Shown here one piece after another: positions 8,995-10,345 of a stretch of DNA of 10,345 bases (the stretch's first letter is position 1; each line of letters begins with the position of its first letter). The translations under genes and the position numbers were made by a program. This stretch comes from Smittium mucronatum (lineage: Eukaryota > Kickxellomycota > Harpellomycetes > Harpellales > Legeriomycetaceae), in NCBI GenBank assembly GCA_001953115.1, contig LSSL01004364.1:1-10345 (forward strand), written 5' to 3'. Under the pieces are notes generated by a model that was not told the origin of the DNA, did not search any database, and saw nothing but the letters and a program-made list of their open reading frames with translations.

Positions 8995-9852
8995 ATTTTT
9001 TTTAAAAATGTTTTAAATTTTTTTGTCTTATTATTAACTATAAAATTTATTTCCCATAAAAAAAAAATCCATACCCATCAATCAATTCTGTTTATTTTAA
9101 AATTTTAAAGTTATATTAAGCATTTAAATTTATTTAATTTTTAAATAAGAATTTCGCTGTAAAAATATATTTCAATATACTTAATTAAGATTAAAAAAAT
9201 TAAAAATTAAATTAAATTAAATGAACCTAATAATTTAGGGATATATGTTTTATTTAACATATCTATATTATAAAATGAATATATGCGGAATTTATTTACA
9301 CTATTAAATTAAATATGAGCAGATACTCTAATTATATATCTATCATCCATGTTAATAAAAATGAAAATGGTGTTATTAGACATATATAAATATAAAAATT
9401 TCCTAAATAATTTATTACAAGCCCTAAATACAAATCTTATTATTCTTTAAGAAAAAAAATCAATATAAATCCCTTGAGTCTATCACCTAAATTATGAGAT
9501 ATCTGAGCCAAAAAGTATAAAAACCTTCAATAAAAGACACAAGGAATATGTGAAAATTTCCAGAACACATTTAATCCATAAAACCTAAAAGCTAGATAAA
9601 TTGACGTGGTTTAGGTGCTTAATATTGACTCTTAAAATAAAACTGAACTAAAAATTTACACAGCGTTGCACTATTCTCGATTAGGATTAATGAATTTAGA
9701 TATCAGTGGCTCTGAAGCTAAAAATTTCAGGGTATGAAAATCTCGAAGTAGGATTAAAAACTGGTTTAGGACAGCTGAAACATTTAATAGTCCGAAATTC
9801 AGACAGATACCAACTTCTATCAGTTATTTTTAGGAAAAACGTGTCGAAAAAA

Positions 9853-9873
9853 ACCCCTCTTTTGGACAGGGGT
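9853..9873. other. Hairpin with 6-bp GC-rich stem
   Basis: ACCCCT (9853-9858) and AGGGGT (9868-9873) are perfect inverted repeats around a nine-base loop. The hairpin lies inside the dual-strand open stretch, so it is more likely part of a repeat's structure than a terminator. Confidence 0.6.
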
Positions 9874-10010
9874 CTAATTTTATTAATCCTGTTAGAAGTA
9901 GACTCTGAATAGTAGCTCAATAGCTTCAATGAGATTTTTTTTTGAAGAGCTTAATTATATGCTGCATGTAACTTCTGTAACATTAATACTTGAAGCAATA
10001 AAATAGATGA

Positions 10011-10021
10011 GGGGGGGGGGG
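10011..10021. repeat. G11 homopolymer
   Basis: Eleven G in a row, after AATAAAATAGATGA and before TCTATCGG. Opposite in orientation to the C12 run at 4182-4193. Confidence 0.97.
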
Positions 10022-10100
10022 TCTATCGGTTGGTATATTGTGCCATTTTTCCTTAGGCGATCAGCCGGTAGTCTGACGGATGAGCTTATTTTAATTAGGA

Positions 10101-10308
10101 TAATAGTATTTTCCATACATAATTTTCTTTTTTTCATATTTTTGTAATGAATTTATCTTTAAATAAATTCTCGAAATAAAAAAAAACATATATTAGCCTT
10201 AATTTATTAATATTTTTTTGTCGATAATAAATTTTTTCTTACCATTTTATCAATATTTTAATATGATTGCCTATATTTTTTTGTATAATTTATTGATATT
10301 ATACATAT

Positions 10309-10312
<4 letters not shown>
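10101..10312. other. AT-rich DNA, nothing recognised
   Basis: A/T runs and short palindromic A/T words only. No open frame or structure stands out. Confidence 0.6.

Positions 10313-10345
<33 letters not shown>
10313..10345. repeat. (TAA)11 microsatellite, runs off the window
   Basis: Eleven uninterrupted TAA units reach the last base, so the true length is unknown. Confidence 0.97.

Larger units (their letters stand above)
4194..9640. other. Extremely AT-rich block without a supported gene
   Basis: About 5.4 kb dominated by A and T runs; individual 60-base lines hold only 10-22% G+C. Stops are dense in every frame. Splice-acceptor-like sites (T-runs followed by CAG, for example near 4409 and 6750) occur with no adjoining exon. 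Simple repeats such as (ATTTA)3 at 5596-5610 and (ATTAA)3 at 9206-9222 are scattered through it. Structured contents are the inverted ~21-nt arrays, several microsatellites and a GC-richer islet near 8934-8994. It could be intergenic DNA, part of a very long intron, or a mosaic of decayed repeats. Confidence 0.75.
9640..10100. other. GC-richer islet, likely dispersed repeat or decayed element
   Basis: Counted lines here have 37-38% G+C, a sharp rise from the preceding block. Between 9700 and 9929 both strands are open. The plus frame (9700-9912) contains KISGYENLEVGLKTGLGQL and starts after a TAG at 9697-9699, with no ATG (only GTG at 9706). The overlapping minus frame also lacks ATG (TTG at 9929). 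A second minus frame, 10137-9955, does start with ATG, but it runs through the G11 tract. The text resembles repeat-encoded pseudo-proteins of repeat-rich fungi, which is an impression from memory and not a search. I do not call a functional gene. Confidence 0.4.

Noticed and set aside
9706..9912. Plus-strand 68-residue frame as a gene
   Set aside because: It starts only at GTG directly after an upstream stop, lacks any ATG, overlaps an open frame on the other strand and shows no signal peptide or domain.
9696..9929. Minus-strand 77-residue frame as a gene
   Set aside because: It starts only at TTG, overlaps the plus frame completely and has no recognisable domain.
9955..10137. Minus-strand 60-residue frame (MKKRKLCMENTI) as a gene
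   Set aside because: It has an ATG but reads through the G11 run, which would be a frameshift hot spot, and shows no domain; it is probably part of the same repeat islet.
1..10345. CRISPR array, bacterial operon or phage genes
   Set aside because: No regularly spaced identical repeats, no tightly packed long frames with ribosome binding sites, and clear evidence of a spliced gene.

Overview
This is very AT-rich eukaryotic DNA with almost no long open frames. One gene can be supported: the 5' part of a two-exon secreted-protein gene on the minus strand at the left edge (positions 476 to 1, continuing off the window). Its 49-nt first exon, 106-nt GT-AG intron, N-terminal signal peptide and a low-complexity Ser/Thr/Pro/Ala/Tyr body suggest a small secreted or wall-associated protein. 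I suspect a fungus with a repeat-rich, AT-rich genome, possibly an arbuscular mycorrhizal one. This rests on composition, intron size and protein style only, so it is a guess; an AT-rich animal is not excluded.

Layout. (1) 1-476, minus strand: secreted protein, partial. (2) 477-4181: about 3.7 kb without a recognisable gene, roughly one third G+C in the lines I counted. It holds short local duplications, a marked excess of the hexamer TATTGG/CCAATA between 1945 and 4118, and some stop-poor minus-strand frames that could be fossils of a repeat or gene, or chance. (3) 4182-4193: a C12 run exactly where base composition changes. (4) 4194 to about 9640: an extremely AT-rich block (10-22% G+C in the lines I counted). 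It holds microsatellites, a 61-bp GC-richer islet, and two arrays of a degenerate ~21-nt repeat in inverted orientation about 0.9 kb apart (about 6586-6700 and 7614-7780). (5) About 9640-10100: a GC-richer islet (37-38% in the lines I counted) in which about 210 bp is open on both strands but lacks an ATG start on either. It contains a G11 run and looks like a dispersed repeat rather than a gene. (6) 10100-10345: AT-rich again, ending inside a (TAA)n microsatellite.

No RNA gene, CRISPR array, bacterial operon or intact transposase was seen. The best leads are the new secreted-protein gene and the inverted ~21-nt repeat arrays, which could be the ends of a non-autonomous element or the arms of a long hairpin. 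No multi-gene system is visible.
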